From CADCWN01 sp039810045 (GTDB taxonomy: Bacteria > Chloroflexota > Chloroflexia > Thermomicrobiales > CADCWN01), in assembly GCA_039810045.1 (NCBI GenBank), contig JBDHWF010000194.1:1-5764 (forward strand): a stretch of DNA of 5,764 bases, read 5' to 3'. Shown piece after piece: positions 5,302 to 5,764 of this stretch (within the stretch, counting starts at the first letter, position 1; every line of letters begins with the position of its first letter). The translations under genes were made by a program, and so were the position numbers. The notes beneath the pieces are model-generated. The model saw only the letters and a list, made by a program, of their open reading frames with translations, made no database searches and was not told the origin of the DNA.

Positions 5302-5764
5302 ATTTGAAGTCGCCGACAGCGGTGGGGAAACGACCGTTGGCAGCCATGTTGGGGTTGCGGAGCAGACGGAGACTCAGTTTGAAGGTGAACGCCTCGGAGA
5401 AGGCCTTCTCCTGGAAGATGCCGGTGCGGATGACCTGGCCGGAAACGGTAGCCAGCACCTCGTTTTCACGCGTGGCGAGGATGTCGATCTTGGCAATCTC
5501 CGGCTTCTGGTGAAGCTGCTTGGCGCGGAACTCGACCGCCTCACGCGTGCGATGCTCGCGCGCCTTCTCCAACGCCGACTTGAGGAACATCTGCCGAAGC
5601 AGCTCCGGATGGTCGAAGTCCTTCGGGTTGCGCTCAAGGAACGTGATGGTCGCCAGTTCGGCCTGTTGGGCATGCAAGTCCTTGGCCTCGGCAAACTGAA
5701 GCAGCGGGCTGATGTAGTAGGTCTGCGCCGGGTCAATGATGACAACGCGCTCGCGCTGCTTGAA
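5285..5764 (-). CDS. TraE/VirB8-like type IV secretion protein, C-terminal part (5' end outside window)
   Basis: This frame is open through the right edge, so only the last 159 residues are seen; the N-terminus and the membrane anchor expected for the family lie outside. An internal TTG at 5677 is not the true start, because protein-like sequence continues upstream of it (VVIIDPAQTYYISPLLQF). The visible part has the TraE/VirB8 periplasmic-domain layout. Helices (AELATITFLERNP..., then LLRQMFLKSALEKAREHRTR) come first. Beta strands follow, IAKIDILATRENEVLATVSG, then IRTGIFQ and a FTFKLSLRLLRN strand, with a final FKYEI strand. In F TraE the same helix-then-strand arrangement ends in a similar way. 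Such proteins assemble at the inner membrane and scaffold the channel. The TraK-like gene follows with a 17-base overlap, matching the traE-traK order in F. The fold assignment is by pattern and context only. Confidence 0.7.
   Translation of the reverse strand, partial: FKQRERVVIIDPAQTYYISPLLQFAEAKDLHAQQAELATITFLERNPKDFDHPELLRQMFLKSALEKAREHRTREAVEFRAKQLHQKPEIAKIDILATRENEVLATVSGQVIRTGIFQEKAFSEAFTFKLSLRLLRNPNMAANGRFPTAVGDFKYEITH

Overview
The window looks like part of an integrated conjugative element or plasmid from a GC-rich Gram-negative bacterium. A phylum such as Verrucomicrobiota would fit the GC-rich coding DNA, the near absence of Shine-Dalgarno sequences and the style of the proteins. 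That placement is an inference from reading alone; the sequence carries no taxonomic marker.

Right two thirds (5764 down to 1713, minus strand): one leftward operon-like run of six genes. The first four have the order of the core genes of an F-type type IV secretion system. They are the C-terminal part of a TraE/VirB8-like protein that runs off the right edge, a secreted TraK/VirB9-like protein, a TraB/VirB10/TrbI-like protein with one N-terminal membrane anchor, and a lipoprotein in the slot that traV occupies in the F plasmid. The first two overlap by 17 bases, and the next two junctions are ATGA stop/start overlaps. Two small genes of unknown function follow: a helical 137-residue protein and an 81-residue single-pass membrane protein. 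A strong stem-loop lies between these two small genes.

Middle (908 to 1675, plus strand): an unrecognised 255-residue protein that converges on the secretion operon across 37 bases. A perfect 14-base palindrome lies about 50 bases upstream of its start, in an AT-rich patch of a 451-base region without a convincing gene.

Left end (456 down to 1, minus strand): a small XRE-type helix-turn-helix regulator transcribed away from the 255-residue gene. It is followed by a knot of overlapping short reading frames. A 26-codon frame is joined to the regulator by an ATGA overlap. Two further frames run off the left edge, one of which reads like a TnpV-type small protein of mobile elements. It cannot be decided from this sequence whether this is overlapping genes or one frame-shifted gene.

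Taken together, the secretion genes would build the periplasmic and outer-membrane core of a mating channel. The regulator and its surroundings look like element maintenance or control genes. No transposase, tRNA, rRNA, CRISPR array or attachment site was seen.
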